Under the pieces are notes generated by a model. It saw only the letters and a list, made by a program, of their open reading frames with translations, was not told the DNA's origin and ran no database searches. Shown one piece after another: positions 24,494-38,640 of a stretch of 64,000 nt of DNA. Source of the stretch: Coriaria nepalensis (taxonomy: Eukaryota; Streptophyta; Magnoliopsida; Cucurbitales; Coriariaceae); assembly GCA_027186245.1 (NCBI GenBank), contig CP114497.1:689501-753500 (forward strand). Direction: 5' to 3'. Each line of letters opens with the position of its first letter. The stretch's first letter is position 1. The position numbers and the translations under genes are program-made.

Positions 24494-25001
24494 TAAAATT
24501 AAATTAAATTAAATTAAATTCCTCTATTTATTCAGAACCACAAAAATAATAAAAAAAATGTATAAACCATGACTCGAGTGGCCGAGTCGTGAAGGAAGAT
24601 AAGCTGCAAGTCTAGCCGTACTTTTAATGGCACGTGATTGTCGGAAACTAAATCCTGGTCAACTTTTGCTTGACTTTTAAGATAGCTTGTATGGTCGGTG
24701 CATCTGGGCTCATAACCCAAACTAGTTGCATGGGCCAGGCCCAACACTCCTTTATAAGAACGAAGAATCTAAAAGATTCCGATAAGAAAATGTTTCGAAC
24801 TAAAAGATTCATCTGAGGTTCGGTAGTTTGGATTGTACATACAGCTCTCAGCCTATGTTTCGAACTTAAAGATTCATCCGAGTAGCCAAAACCTATGAAG
24901 AAAACATCAACCTATGTGTCATTGAAGATAACATAGTAGAACATGGAATGAGAATTGAACATGTATATATATTCTGACTGGAAAGTCCAACAGTTCTTAG
25001 T
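23203..25001. other. Promoter of the MYB gene and AT-rich spacer
   Basis: The first few hundred bases upstream of 23202 are the MYB gene leader and promoter. ACGTGT/ACACGT ABRE-like cores recur near 23666-23672, 23736 and 23940. From about 24050 to 24530 the sequence is very AT-rich with a TA run near 24470-24490. No gene is supported. Confidence 0.5.
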
Positions 25002-27663
<2,662 letters not shown>

Positions 27664-28976
27664 CTCCTTCTGTATAAATTATTAAGAAAGGAAAGAAAGG
27701 AAAAAAAAAAAAAGACGAGAGATTCGATTAAATGAGTGTTTGTTTGTATAGAAATTTGGAGGTGAGAAATAGATTTCGGCTTTTATCACCAGTAAACTCC
27801 TTGTATTCAAGAAAATCATGGCGGAATAATATTTAGTGTAAGCTGAAAAACAGAGGAATGAGAAGGAATGGAGGAAAGAGAAAGAGTGTGTGATTGTGTG
27901 TAAAGGAGAGAAGTAGAGTCTTTAGGAGCAAGCTTTCCTCCGTTAAGACAGAGAGAGTCTAAGGAGCAAGCCTTCCGCTTTCCAGTTTCCCCTGTTTAAT
28001 GTTCTCTCTCTCTCTCTGCCTGGTTTTGGAAAGAGAGAGAAACGAGGTAAGCTTCAATGGACAAATGGCACTCCTCCCTACTTTTTATACGCGGGAAAAG
28101 CGATGAGACAGAGTCAGTCCTAAGTTGAGATCTCATTTGTGGGACCCAGCGGTCCATTTTTTAAGAGGAGTTACATCTTGACACCCCACACGTGACCATC
28201 TAGGAATGGTGACATGGCATAATGTTATCTACGTGAGACGTGATGGAGAGTGCCTAATCACATTAATTATCATTCATATGATACAATCCAAAAACAGAAA
28301 AACTTATGGCAAGTTCGTAGCGACCAACCGTCGTGTACAGTGGTCGGAAAATTCTGGTATGAAATTATTTTATGTACAGTATTAAATAATTATTAATTTA
28401 ATGAAATATTAAATTATAAAATAAAATATTAATCTGAAAATAAAATAATTTCATTTATTATATTATATAAATAATACATAAATTATAATTAATATAATAA
28501 TTTATTGATTCGGCCCAATACCCCTACAGTAAGCCCTCCTTTAATGCACGGTTCGGCCCAATCGGCCCAAAGCTTCAAGCTTTGGATACAGAGTTATACT
28601 TCACACCAACCTCTTCCTCGTTTTTCATTTTTTTGTTGGCTCGCCTAATTCAAAAGCTTGCTTCCAACCCGCCATGCTTGCAATCATGAACTAGTAATGA
28701 AATGGAAACTTTTGACAAGAAAATGCAGAGAGTAGTAACGAATCATGATGGATCACAGTGACACGAGAATGAGCTGTAACCCAGACATGCACACAAGCTC
28801 AAATAGTTCCTCATGAACAAGTTCATAATTATTTCAAAACAAAAGTAAAAGTTCACCTAAAAGAAAAGAAAAGAAAGAAAAAGAAAGGCCCAGAGAAGAA
28901 AGATGATTCTCCTTCTCCCTCCCTCCCTCTCTCGCTCTCTCTCCTCTCTCCTCTCTCCTCTCTCCTCGCTCTCTTA
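27664..28976. other. Divergent promoter region, with CT/GA-rich tracts and a site II cluster
   Basis: This lies between the decayed malic enzyme and the oxygenase-like gene. GA- and CT-rich tracts occur at 27860-28045, where the malic-enzyme leader would be. Four GGCCCA elements lie at about 28512, 28554, 28562 and 28566. A CT microsatellite at 28909-28974 forms the leader of the downstream gene. Bases 28370-28510 are almost pure AT. Confidence 0.5.
28909..28974. repeat. CT-rich microsatellite in the 5' leader
   Basis: Tandem CT, CCCT and CTCTCTCC units directly before the ATG at 28977. Such pyrimidine runs are common in plant leaders and proximal promoters. Confidence 0.8.
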
Positions 28977-30651
28977 ATGTCTATTAAGTTCAAGACATTC
29001 CCATCATTCCTGTCCCTCTCTTCCATTTACCCTTCTACCCCCTTCCTCTTCCGTTACTCCATTATAACAAACTCGAAACTGATGACTTGCTTATCATCTT
29101 CACTAATGCCGACTCTTCACATATCACCCGATCACTCCTCGTCCGATAATCCTATCGATTTCAGGGCCCCACCTCCTTCTCCTATCGCTTCCGGGCGAAG
29201 ATCATCATGCTTTGAAAACGACGATGTTCTAACCGAATTCCTCGAGAATTCACTTCACGCACCTGATCTTACCCTGCCCGATAAACTCTTTCCCAAACAA
29301 ACTTTCATCCATGACCCGCCAAAGATCGATTTCCAGTCGTTGAAATACTCGACAGAATCCGATCTTGTGTTAGAGATTTTGGATTCTGTTTCTAGTATAG
29401 GTTGTTTTCAGCTGGTTAACTACGGAATCCCACCTGAATTTGTAACATCTGTTTTAACAGCGGCTTTGGGAATCTTCGCGGTCTCGTCCGAGAAGAGAGC
29501 GGCGGTGACGAGGTCGTCCGAAACCCCGTACGGATTTGAGGAAGAGGGTAGCAGTACCGAAGAAGAATTTGTATGGGGAAGAGATGATGATTTGAAAATG
29601 AAGATGGAGGGAATCATGCTATTGGAATATTCTAATTTTAGCAAGAAGATGGAATCTCTTCTCCTCGAAATCGAGAGGATTGCCGAGAAAATCTTGCAAC
29701 TTGTTCAAGAAAATTCTCCTGGAAAATCAGCTGCGCAATACGATCATGATCAGAATGCAAGAGGTTCGTTTTGTTACGTGCGAAAGTATGGCGGGAACAT
29801 TCCGGCACATCAATGGATTAGCTGTTTGAAATATGATGTTATCAAGATGTTGATTAAGGGCAGTGATTACTCTCATGCTCTGTCTTTGCATGTCTGCGAT
29901 GAATCCTTGTCGGAGTTTCATGTTTATTCCAAGAGAGGTTGGGTTTCTTTCCGCCCGGAAAAATATGCTATTGTTGTCACCGTTGGTGATTTACTGCAGG
30001 TAAATCTTTTTAACTCAATCTTAACCTTTAATTTTTAAACATATATTTATTATATTAAGTTAAATAACTTATTTATCTATATTATTCAAAAGGATAATAT
30101 TTAAAAAAAAAATTAACAATTATAATATAATTGATTAAATTTCAATCATAGGACATGATCGGTTCAATCCGGATCCGACCCGAATGGAATCCAAATCCTA
30201 GTAGTAATAGTGTGGTAGGCTTTTTAACATGAGAATGATGATAGAATTTATAGTCACTTTTAACATCAAGGTTAGATTAACGAACCATGATAACATCATT
30301 GTTAATCGTACAATAATTACTATCATAATAAGTAATCCTTCTTTAACTTTTTTGTTTATTATTATTATTATTATTATTATTTTAACTTTAATTGTATATG
30401 AAAAGTCATGGAGTGGTGGGGAATACAAGCATGTGATAGGGAGACTGATGTTAAGAGGGGAGAAGAAGAAAGAGGATGATGATGACAACATGAACATTTC
30501 AATGGCTTTTCTTTACTCTCCAACCAGCTCTAGTAATAATAGTATGAAGAACAAGAAGGAGAAGACTATTACATTAGCCCAACAGGCCATCTTGGCTTTA
30601 TACTTCACCCTTTTCTACAATTTTTTGCTTTACATTTTTAGTAATTTGTAA
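28977..30651 (+). CDS. 2-oxoglutarate oxygenase-fold protein with degenerate active site
   Basis: Two exons, 28977-29999 and 30406-30651, give 422 aa; a start at the second ATG (29082) would give 387. The fold shows in IDFQSLKYSTES..LVLEILDSVS, GCFQLVNYGIPPE and, near the end, VTVGDLLQ|SWSGGEYKHVIGR, as in plant DOXC-class enzymes. The iron site looks damaged. In place of HxD followed about 12 residues later by GLQV, there is LHVCDESLSEFHVYS, and the distal HR is GR (VIGR, with a His two residues earlier). The 2OG-binding RxS is also not seen. The protein ends in about 21 hydrophobic residues (AILALYFTLFYNFLLYIF) that could anchor it in a membrane. I infer a conserved but probably non-oxygenase protein; the family's function is unknown to me. 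It lies 250 bp upstream of SHH1 in the same direction. Confidence 0.75.
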
Positions 30652-30902
30652 TTTTTTTAATATAAGTTTCTTTTTTAAACAACTATTAAATACTAATATT
30701 TCTAATTTGAGTTAAGACTAAGGAGGATATGAATATTAATGAAAAAAATGGAGATTAATGATAAATAAATTAAAAAAGGACTAAAGTGAACACTAATATT
30801 AAATACGTGGGCTAAAAAATAAATAAAATAAAGATAATAAATAAAATACCCAACTGAATAAAGGTCAGTGGCATATTTCTTCTTCGTCTTCTTCTTTCTC
30901 TC

Positions 30903-32727
30903 ATGGAGGATGGGCCGTCGCGAAGTGATTCAGGATCCTCTGTTTTCGAATTCACGCTGGCTGAGGTAGTACTAAATTCTTAAGTATCTTCTTTTTAATT
31001 TAACCTTCAGAAATTCAGTTAACTTTTTGGCTGTAAATCATCGCCCCCTATCTTGCTCGCTAAAACTCGTTTAACTGTCAATTCAAGCTTTAATTTTTAT
31101 CTTTAATGGAACGAAACTGCTCACATGAACAATGATGAACTATTTAATGAATTCTTTAGTTGATTGAAATTGCTATGTTCTGTACTTGTAAGCACGAAAG
31201 TTGCTGCCTTTTTTGGATTGCTTGTCAATCTTGGATCATGATCACTGATTCTTTTCTTCCGGGCATTGCTTAATAGGTTGTGAAAATGGAGAAAATATTA
31301 AAGGAAGTGGAAGGCCAGACACTTGGCCAGGAGTTTTTCCAAGATCTTGCACTCAGTTTCAGGTCAATATCTGTTTCATGAGCATTTTTTATCTGACACA
31401 CTACTTTTTTATTTATTTCCTTTACATTTTAATTTTCTTTTCCTTTTCTTCTCTTCAGCAGTCAATCTAAACGCTGCAGCGAAAAATCGACCATAACATG
31501 GGAACAGGTTCTTCCAATTCCTTATCATCTGTAAATCATCACTTACTCTTTTGAGCAATCTTTTTCTTAACTCCGTTTTCTTCTTTTTGCATGTTTTAGG
31601 TACAAAGCTGGTTCCACAGCAGGAAAACAGAATCAAAAACTGAAATCACATCTTCATCTGCTGCCCTTGAGTTGTTCAGTGAACTTTCCGACTCATCCTA
31701 CAATGAATCTGAAGGCTCATCAAAATCCAGTGAATATTCGTTGTTCCCGGAACAGATGAGTTGTGCAAAACCTATCAATGTTACATCTGTCTCATGTGAA
31801 ACCGGTATGTCTCTTTACCCTGTCATATTTTTCTGTTTGTACATATGATTTTTGGCTTACTATGTTGCCTTTTTGTTTTCTTATAGAATCTTACAAGAAG
31901 AGTGTTAGTAGTGGTAAGAGGATTACGGATGTTACAGAGTTAGCATTTGAAGCTAGATCAGCTAAAGACAGCGCATGGTGAGAATTCATCTATTTAGCGA
32001 GATTAGGCTTATTGTTTTCTTAAATTTATAATATTGATTACAAACTTCATTATTCCTCTACCTTTATTCCAGGTATGATGTTGCTTTCTTCCTCAGTTAC
32101 AGAGTTCTTGGTTCCGGTGAACTAGTAAGTTGAAATTTGAACTGACGATTTTTGGTCTTTGAATATGAGCTAACTTTCCTGGGGGAAATAAACCTTATGT
32201 GATACACAGTTAGCTCGTGTTAGATTTTCCGGGTTTAATAACGAAGAGGATGAATGGGTAAGTGTGAAAAGGGCAGTGCGTGAACGCTCTATTCCTTTAC
32301 AACCATCAGAGTGTGATAGAGTCAGAGCTGGAGATATAGTACTCTGCTTCCAGGTAATCAAATTCTCTCCTTTTCAATTATTGTGTTATCGGTTTCACCA
32401 GATATTTTTCATATTAACTATAGGAAAGACAAGCACATGCAGTCTACTGTGATGCTCGTGTAATAGGAATCCAAAGGAGGATACATGATCTAAAGGGCTG
32501 TAGATGCATCTTCACTGTCCGATACAACCATGACAAGTCCGAGGTATTTTTCCGAAAATTTGCTCTCCTTTTCTTTCTTTTGGTGCTTACGTAAAATTTG
32601 AACCTTCTGCATAACGGGTGCCTGATTTGATTAGCAGGAGAAAGTTCAATTGGAGAGATTATGTTGCAGGCCAAAAGAGGATGATCCCCTCTTATCTTTG
32701 AGTCTCCAAGAACTAAATGATTGGTAA
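30903..32727 (+). CDS. SHH1: SAWADEE homeodomain protein SHH1/DTF1-like, RNA-directed DNA methylation
   Basis: SHH1 reads unmethylated H3K4 / methylated H3K9 through its SAWADEE domain and recruits RNA polymerase IV for siRNA production. There are nine exons: 30903-30965, 31277-31362, 31459-31507, 31600-31804, 31887-31977, 32073-32124, 32210-32353, 32424-32543 and 32638-32727, 900 nt and 299 aa. The N-terminal homeodomain-like region runs from [20 protein letters not shown] to [12 protein letters not shown], with the usual WFxNR changed to WFHSR. The SAWADEE domain spans [20 protein letters not shown] through [38 protein letters not shown] and [17 protein letters not shown] to RLCCRP. The Cys/His zinc ligands (EC, HD, GCRC) are present. 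The third exon begins with a CAGCAG acceptor, so plus/minus one Ser isoforms are possible. SHH2 is the alternative, but the homeodomain start fits SHH1 better. Confidence 0.88.
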
Positions 32728-33115
32728 TGATATTTAGAAATTTTAGCTAATTTTCTTGTTATCTCAGTTACACGCAACCGACCTGGATAATTACAATTCA
32801 GGTTCACTCAGATTCTGATCGGAATATGTACACTTTCTGGGTAAAGAATTTACCCAAGCATTCTTAAATTCTCTTTGAATTTGTTCTAAAAAAAAGTTTC
32901 GAACTCTCAAACATCTAATCTTATACTATAAGCCTGGTTCTAAATTTGCTATCATTATGTACAATTAAGAAATCAAGAAACTGTTCTTCACAACAGAAAG
33001 GGGTAACATAAAGCTTATTTCCCCACTTTACCTGCAAAACCAAACAACAACATAATCTCCATTTTAGTTCGGCCTTAATGTGATTCTCAGGAAAATCAGG
33101 AGTACGGTGAGTGTC
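32728..33115. other. Convergent spacer between SHH1 and the kinase pseudogene
   Basis: This holds the 3' untranslated sequence of SHH1, then AT-rich spacer with AATAAA-like signals. No gene or repeat is seen. Confidence 0.5.
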
Positions 33116-36100
33116 CTATGTTTTCCATCCTGCATTCCTTCCCTTAGGCTTGCCAAGAACAAAAGCAGCCTGGTTTGAATTTGCTCCAGTCGCTGTTATC
33201 ATATACCCCTCACCCCACAGCGTATGAATCCCTTCACTCGGATACAAAAATCCAGTGCAACTATCATTTTAATTAGCCCTGTACTTAGGCAAAGTCCCAT
33301 CGAATCTGAGATTACCTGGGATGAAAATCCGGCACCTCAGGACAAAACAACTGCCCATTGACTGTCACCAGAAGTAGCCATTGCTGTAATATGTGATCTC
33401 TCTCTCCATTTCTTGTTAATCCACGTATATGGGAATGAATCACTAACTTTGTAAGATTGCTGAGACAATTGATATCCTTGAAATCATATATAATCAAGAT
33501 GTGAAAAGGGAAAAGGGTGTCAATAGACAAGAAGTTGTATTACTATTTCGACCGACCTCGGGACATTATGACTAATGAGCTCCTGTCGGTCAATCCGGCT
33601 AGTGCGGTGATGGTAATAATCATTTCCCCATTGATTCAAGACCCATTCCTTCAAGTATTAACCCAAGAAGAATGGAGATGATAATATAAAACAGTTGAAT
33701 CGAGATTTTTATCAAGTTACAGAAATCTCTTCATGCTAAAAAGTTAAGACACGAACCTTATGAAGATTGGGAGAGATATCATAGATTTGTGATTTGAAAC
33801 CAGAGCCATCATCCATAACTACAGCCCATAGGTCTTGAGATGATGTAACACTAGTTATAAACGAACCATCTGAGTTTCCTTTCTCAATGTGAAGGCGAAT
33901 CCTTGCCTCTGTCGCTTTGTAGTGATACCTACAACACCAATGGCATGTAAGTAAAACACATTAATTAATTAATGCATTAACACACACACATATATATATA
34001 GATATATATAGTATATACATTTGTCTCATATGTGGACGAGGTTGGTTATCCATAGTGATGCTTGCAAGCCAATGCGAACCTTCTTCTTTTGTGGTTTATC
34101 CTCTTCATCCAAGCTGGTCGACCTGGTTTTCTTACGGCCAGCTAGGAGAATAAGCTTTGCAAGAACCGAATAAATTATGCAAATCAGAGTAAGCCAAAAA
34201 CAAAAAGATGCCTAAATTGCATTCGCAGCCACATACCTTCTGAGCACCCTCTGTGTTTATTGATCTGATACTTAGACTTGGACCAACAATCCCATGAAAA
34301 AGAGAAATACATTTGGCATAGTCCGGTCGCTCGTTAAATCCCAAGTTGATGACACATTCAGCAAACTGTCTGAAAGGCAGTGGAGAAGAGCCACATAAGA
34401 GCAATGGACTTGTTGCCATCTTTTTCTTGCAAACAAGGAACTCTTTGTTCATTCCGTGTACCATCATACCATCATGTTTTCCTGGTCATATGAAAAAAAA
34501 TCTTGTAATAAGATATCATTATCACTGTACCAACCTGGAAGCCTTGCCAAGGTAGACGGTCGTGAAGAAGAAAAATTAGCGTGTAAGCAAGAGATTCTAG
34601 ATCATCTCTCCGGCTAGCAGTTCTCCCTAAGTGAGCATGAACACTAGCATAACGCACCGTGCCTCTGCCGAGCCAGAAAATTTAATTGAACCAAGAACCA
34701 ACAGGAAACAACATTAGTACATCAATTGAAAACATATATGGGGTTAATAGAGAGAATTAGAAAAGAAGGTGCATGCTTTGACATGAACACCACACCTCCC
34801 TCGCCATTTAGTTGCTGATTGGATAAAAACAAGTGATGAATTATTTGAAAATTCCATAGATGTGTTTTGAAACGTGATGCTAAAACCTGGTTAAGTAGAT
34901 GATCACCTAATCCAAGATCAACCAAGAATAACTTTTTCTCGTTGGAAGTTCCGGGTGGACCCAACAGAAAATTTTCAGGTTTGATGTCCCCATGCACATA
35001 TCCTAGAGAGTGTATCTTCTCCAATGTGGAGATGGCTTCAATGGCAATGCAGGCAACCATTTCTGCAGACATGCTGCAAATTTAAACAAGATGCGTTAAT
35101 TAAACAATTGATTGCTCGAGATGGTTCGATTGTTGGATAGAATCACACATAACAGCCTCAAATTACTTGTGAGGTTTTCCGAGCAAAACATCAAATAAGC
35201 TTGGGCCCAAAATATCCATTACCAGCACAACAGATTAAACCTTCTCCGTTAGAAATCATTCTTGCAATTTGACCAATGTCAGAATCAAAGAATCACAGAA
35301 CCATAACATAGTAGTCGCCTTCTTTGCCCTTGTAGTATACTTTTGGCACCCATGACTGTCACCTAGAGCACTAGAAAAGGACTAAGAATGAAAACCAGAT
35401 TCAGAAAACAATAAACCAAAGCACGGATAGTGAGAAAGGAGGGCCGGGCCGGGCCGATCACTCACTTGTATACTGCCCACTCGTTTGGTGGTGCATTATT
35501 GAACCCTTTGCTACTCTTATGCTCAAATTTCAAAGCAACCTAAGATAGAAAGATAACTCAGTATTCATGTCAATTGCACGAGAGCAAAACGTTTCCGAAT
35601 GTAAATACCTCTACGGCAACATGGCCGGGGCCTTTCTTCCAAGAAAGGCCTTCCGAGACAGACGTGGCAAAATCCGCCCTTACCGATCTTTCTTACTATC
35701 TCATACAGTAGGGACCCACCCACCTGAACCTGTAAATAAACAAACCCTTACGACAACTAAGTTAACATGACAACATAAATTAAGGAAAAGCCTTTTGAGA
35801 CCTAAAGTTTTTCCTTTTATAAGCGAATACTGCTAGAGAGATGTGCTATGCGTAGCCTTGTTATCAGTGATTACATAACATGCCTGAAGAAAGCATCTAA
35901 ACAGGCTTAAGAATAAGAACAGGGCTGTTATACTTGCAAAGCAAGCAACAACCTTAAAGTCACGAAAGAAATTTCTGGATTCGTATATTAAACTAATCAA
36001 CAAAACAAGGGAATTGCTGTATGTATACCTCTTTGGGAAGATCAGGGGGAAGCCTTCTCTCCTCTGTATAACAGTCAACTTTATCATCGTTGCCTCCAGC

Positions 36101-36124
36101 TCCACTAACACCACGATCATCCAT
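33116..36124 (-). pseudogene. MUT9-like (CK1-type) protein kinase pseudogene
   Basis: The parent family (MLK/PPK kinases, CK1-like, nuclear, phosphorylating histone H3T3 and photoreceptor-pathway proteins) is recognisable end to end. It starts at MDDRGVSGAGGNDDK (ATG 36122-36124), then shows [121 protein letters not shown], and the C-terminal extension with ATEARIRLHIEKGN, DLWAVVMDDGSGFKSQIYD and ALDFLYPSEGIH. It is broken many times. There is an indel after the glycine loop, a one-base loss after DSHG, and an unexplained 80-bp insertion before VMDILGP. The exon with YDQRPDVF is lost. A frameshift follows KKKVRIGLQASLW, one extra C follows GNDYY, and TGA interrupts VVLS*GAGFSSQ. Promoter elements (GGCCCA) remain upstream. 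Confidence 0.85.
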
Positions 36125-38159
36125 TGGCTTCTTTCGTATCAGTACTAGTAGTATCTCTTCTTATAACCTCACAGTGACGACACGTCGTTACACCTCCAGT
36201 CATTCCAGTCTCATCCCCTGCTCCTCCTCAACAACCTTATATAACACTGGTAGTGGTGGAGTGGTGAAATTCGACGTCAAAAGTAAGTAACGTAAAATAA
36301 AAAACCGCCTAATTCAGCCATAAATTTTCGCGCGTAATATATATATTGCTTACTAAATTGGCGCAAACTTGTTTCGTAAGTGGGCCAATTTTTAAAGCCC
36401 ATTTCAGAGCAATTCCGCACGTCCTTTATAATATACCCACCCGGCCCATGAACTTTGCTAGTGAGCCTTAGCCCAACATACTTTCTTAATGTAGGTATGG
36501 ATAAGGCTGACTTGGCGATCTTAATTCTTACCTTATCATAAAGACATAAATTTGATGTCACCTCTAACCCCAACAGCCTTCTTTGTGACTTAAAGCAAAC
36601 TAATAATGTTTCTTTTTTTTTTTTTTCCTTTTTTTTAAGAAAAAAAAAGTAGCGTTGATTTCTTACACTACCACCACAAATTTTGGTGGCTTTTGATTAT
36701 ATTATTATTAAAAAGATTTATTTTTTAGATCAAATATATAATTAACTTAAAAATATATCAAATTTTAAAATTAAATTATAAGATTAAATATTTATATATA
36801 TAAAATTAGATTAATGATACGAGAATTTTAATTTCAGTAGAAAAAATATAATTTCTCAACTCTAAATAAGTAATATAAATAATTAATTATCTGTATTTTA
36901 TTTAACTCATTTTCACCGTTAATTTTTTTTTTATCTACTAAAAGTCTTAATAATTTAGGAGGCATGTAATATAAAAAGAAATAAATATTAGGTTATTTTT
37001 ATAAATAGTATTTTTAATTAATTTATTAATTATCAATAAATTTAATATAAATTTTTATATCAATATTAACATTAGATAAATATAATATAACCGAATCGTA
37101 TAATCTTTTGTGTGCTATATTTTTGCATTAGCTCAATCATTAGGGTTGCATTTAAAACAAAATAATTGTTTCGTGAAAAGTATAATCAATCTCGATGGTA
37201 CTACTAATTTGGCTCTAATGATTTGCTTGTTAATTATACTAAATTCCACGAGATGCCAAGTTTCGAACATGAAATGGTTATGAATTATGATTGTGTCGTT
37301 TCCAATGAAGTGGTGTAATCATAGTTTTAATAGAAACATTAAGAAAGATGTTTATATCCCAATAGTTCTCCCTAATGTATAAACCCTAACAAAGAATCCT
37401 TTTAATATGAATACGTAGCAGCTATAAGCTACATCACATATAGGTTAAGTCATACACTCTCAAAACGGAGGGATTCAAATCTACATATCAAATATTTTAA
37501 TACAAACTATTGAATATTGAGTTGTAAACCCTCCATTTTCTCTCTAAAATAGCCCGTTTACAGGACTATTTTTGCATGTCTTTCTTTAACCCTAAAAATC
37601 ATATCAGGCTACATCTAAAACTGTGCTTTTAACACTAGTATAATTGCTCTTACTTTATGACAAAATAAGGGTTCTCATTTTTAGAAAGCGACTTGAAAGT
37701 GTGAATGGTTAATACTGAAAAGAGCAGTAAAATGTATTAACTCAGAAGAAAGAAGAGGAAAAAGGACCAATCGAATGATCGGAATTAGGTCTATGCACTA
37801 CTCTTTATGAACTTTTCTTGGGCACTTTTAAGTTTTGAGTAAATGAAGAGATTCTTACTTTACCTGTTTACCATACATATATCACTAACTAATGTATATA
37901 TATATATATATATATATAAGTCCGGAGTTGCTCGTGCAAGCATATTAGCACAAATTTATGTGTGTGTAAAAGGGTTATATCTAATCAAAGCCTTAATGAT
38001 CGGTGCTTAATTATAGTCAAATCAATCAACGAGCTAACAATTAGATGGTTAATTAGTATTGATGATAGTAACTATAAGACGTACAATTAAAAGTGATACA
38101 GGTGTCTTTAATCAAATTAAATTATGGTAGCATAATTATTAGAGCTAGCAAGTAATTAT
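36125..38159. other. Gene-poor AT-rich spacer
   Basis: TGGGCC/GGCCCA elements at about 36377-36475 belong to the former promoter of the kinase pseudogene. Beyond 36600 the sequence is AT-rich, with a TA run at 37897-37918. I see no coding or structural RNA signal. Confidence 0.5.
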
Positions 38160-38640
38160 AGAAGAAGTTCAGAGAGCTTATAACTTAGTTGCGTAGACAA
38201 CCGGACTAGAGAACAATAGAGAGTAGGGTCTTAGAAAGGTGAACTATTAACATAGTGTCGTTGCGCAACAATCGTAGGAGTGACATTAGGTTTGCACTCA
38301 AGTAACTCAGTGCGAGCGAGGATGTCCCGAGCGTATTTGGTTTGGTTGAGATAATGCCATCACTGGTGTGTGTTACTTCAAGGCCAATAAAGTAGTTTAA
38401 TGGGCCGAGATCTTTAGTGGCGAACTCGGCGTTGAATTGACGAATGAAATGTTCAAGAAACATAGTATTATTACCAATAACGATGATATCCTCTATGTAA
38501 AGAAGAAAAATAAAAGAGACATGTTGTCATGGCTACATGAGAAGCTGAGAGGCATCAAAAAAGTACTGAAGCGATGAAATCAAGCACGGGGAGCTTGCTT
38601 AAGTCCATAACGTACCTCGCGTAATTTACACACATGAAGA
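38160..38640 (-). mobile_element. Ty1/copia retrotransposon reverse-transcriptase fragment
   Basis: The minus strand reads HVCKLREVRYGLKQAPRA followed by TGA where Trp belongs. It then shows LYIEDIIVIGNN at the place of the YVDD catalytic motif and RQFNAEFATKDLGPLNYF. After one frameshift come TKYARDILARTELLECKPNV and NSSPF, ending near a garbled SLVG.LQY region. These are consecutive blocks of copia pol reverse transcriptase. No LTRs, integrase or RNase H were seen nearby, so this is a dead internal fragment. Confidence 0.88.

Noticed and set aside
30198..30497. Minus-strand frame rich in Ile and Ser
   Set aside because: It is produced by the ATT microsatellite and antisense to the second exon of the oxygenase-like gene.
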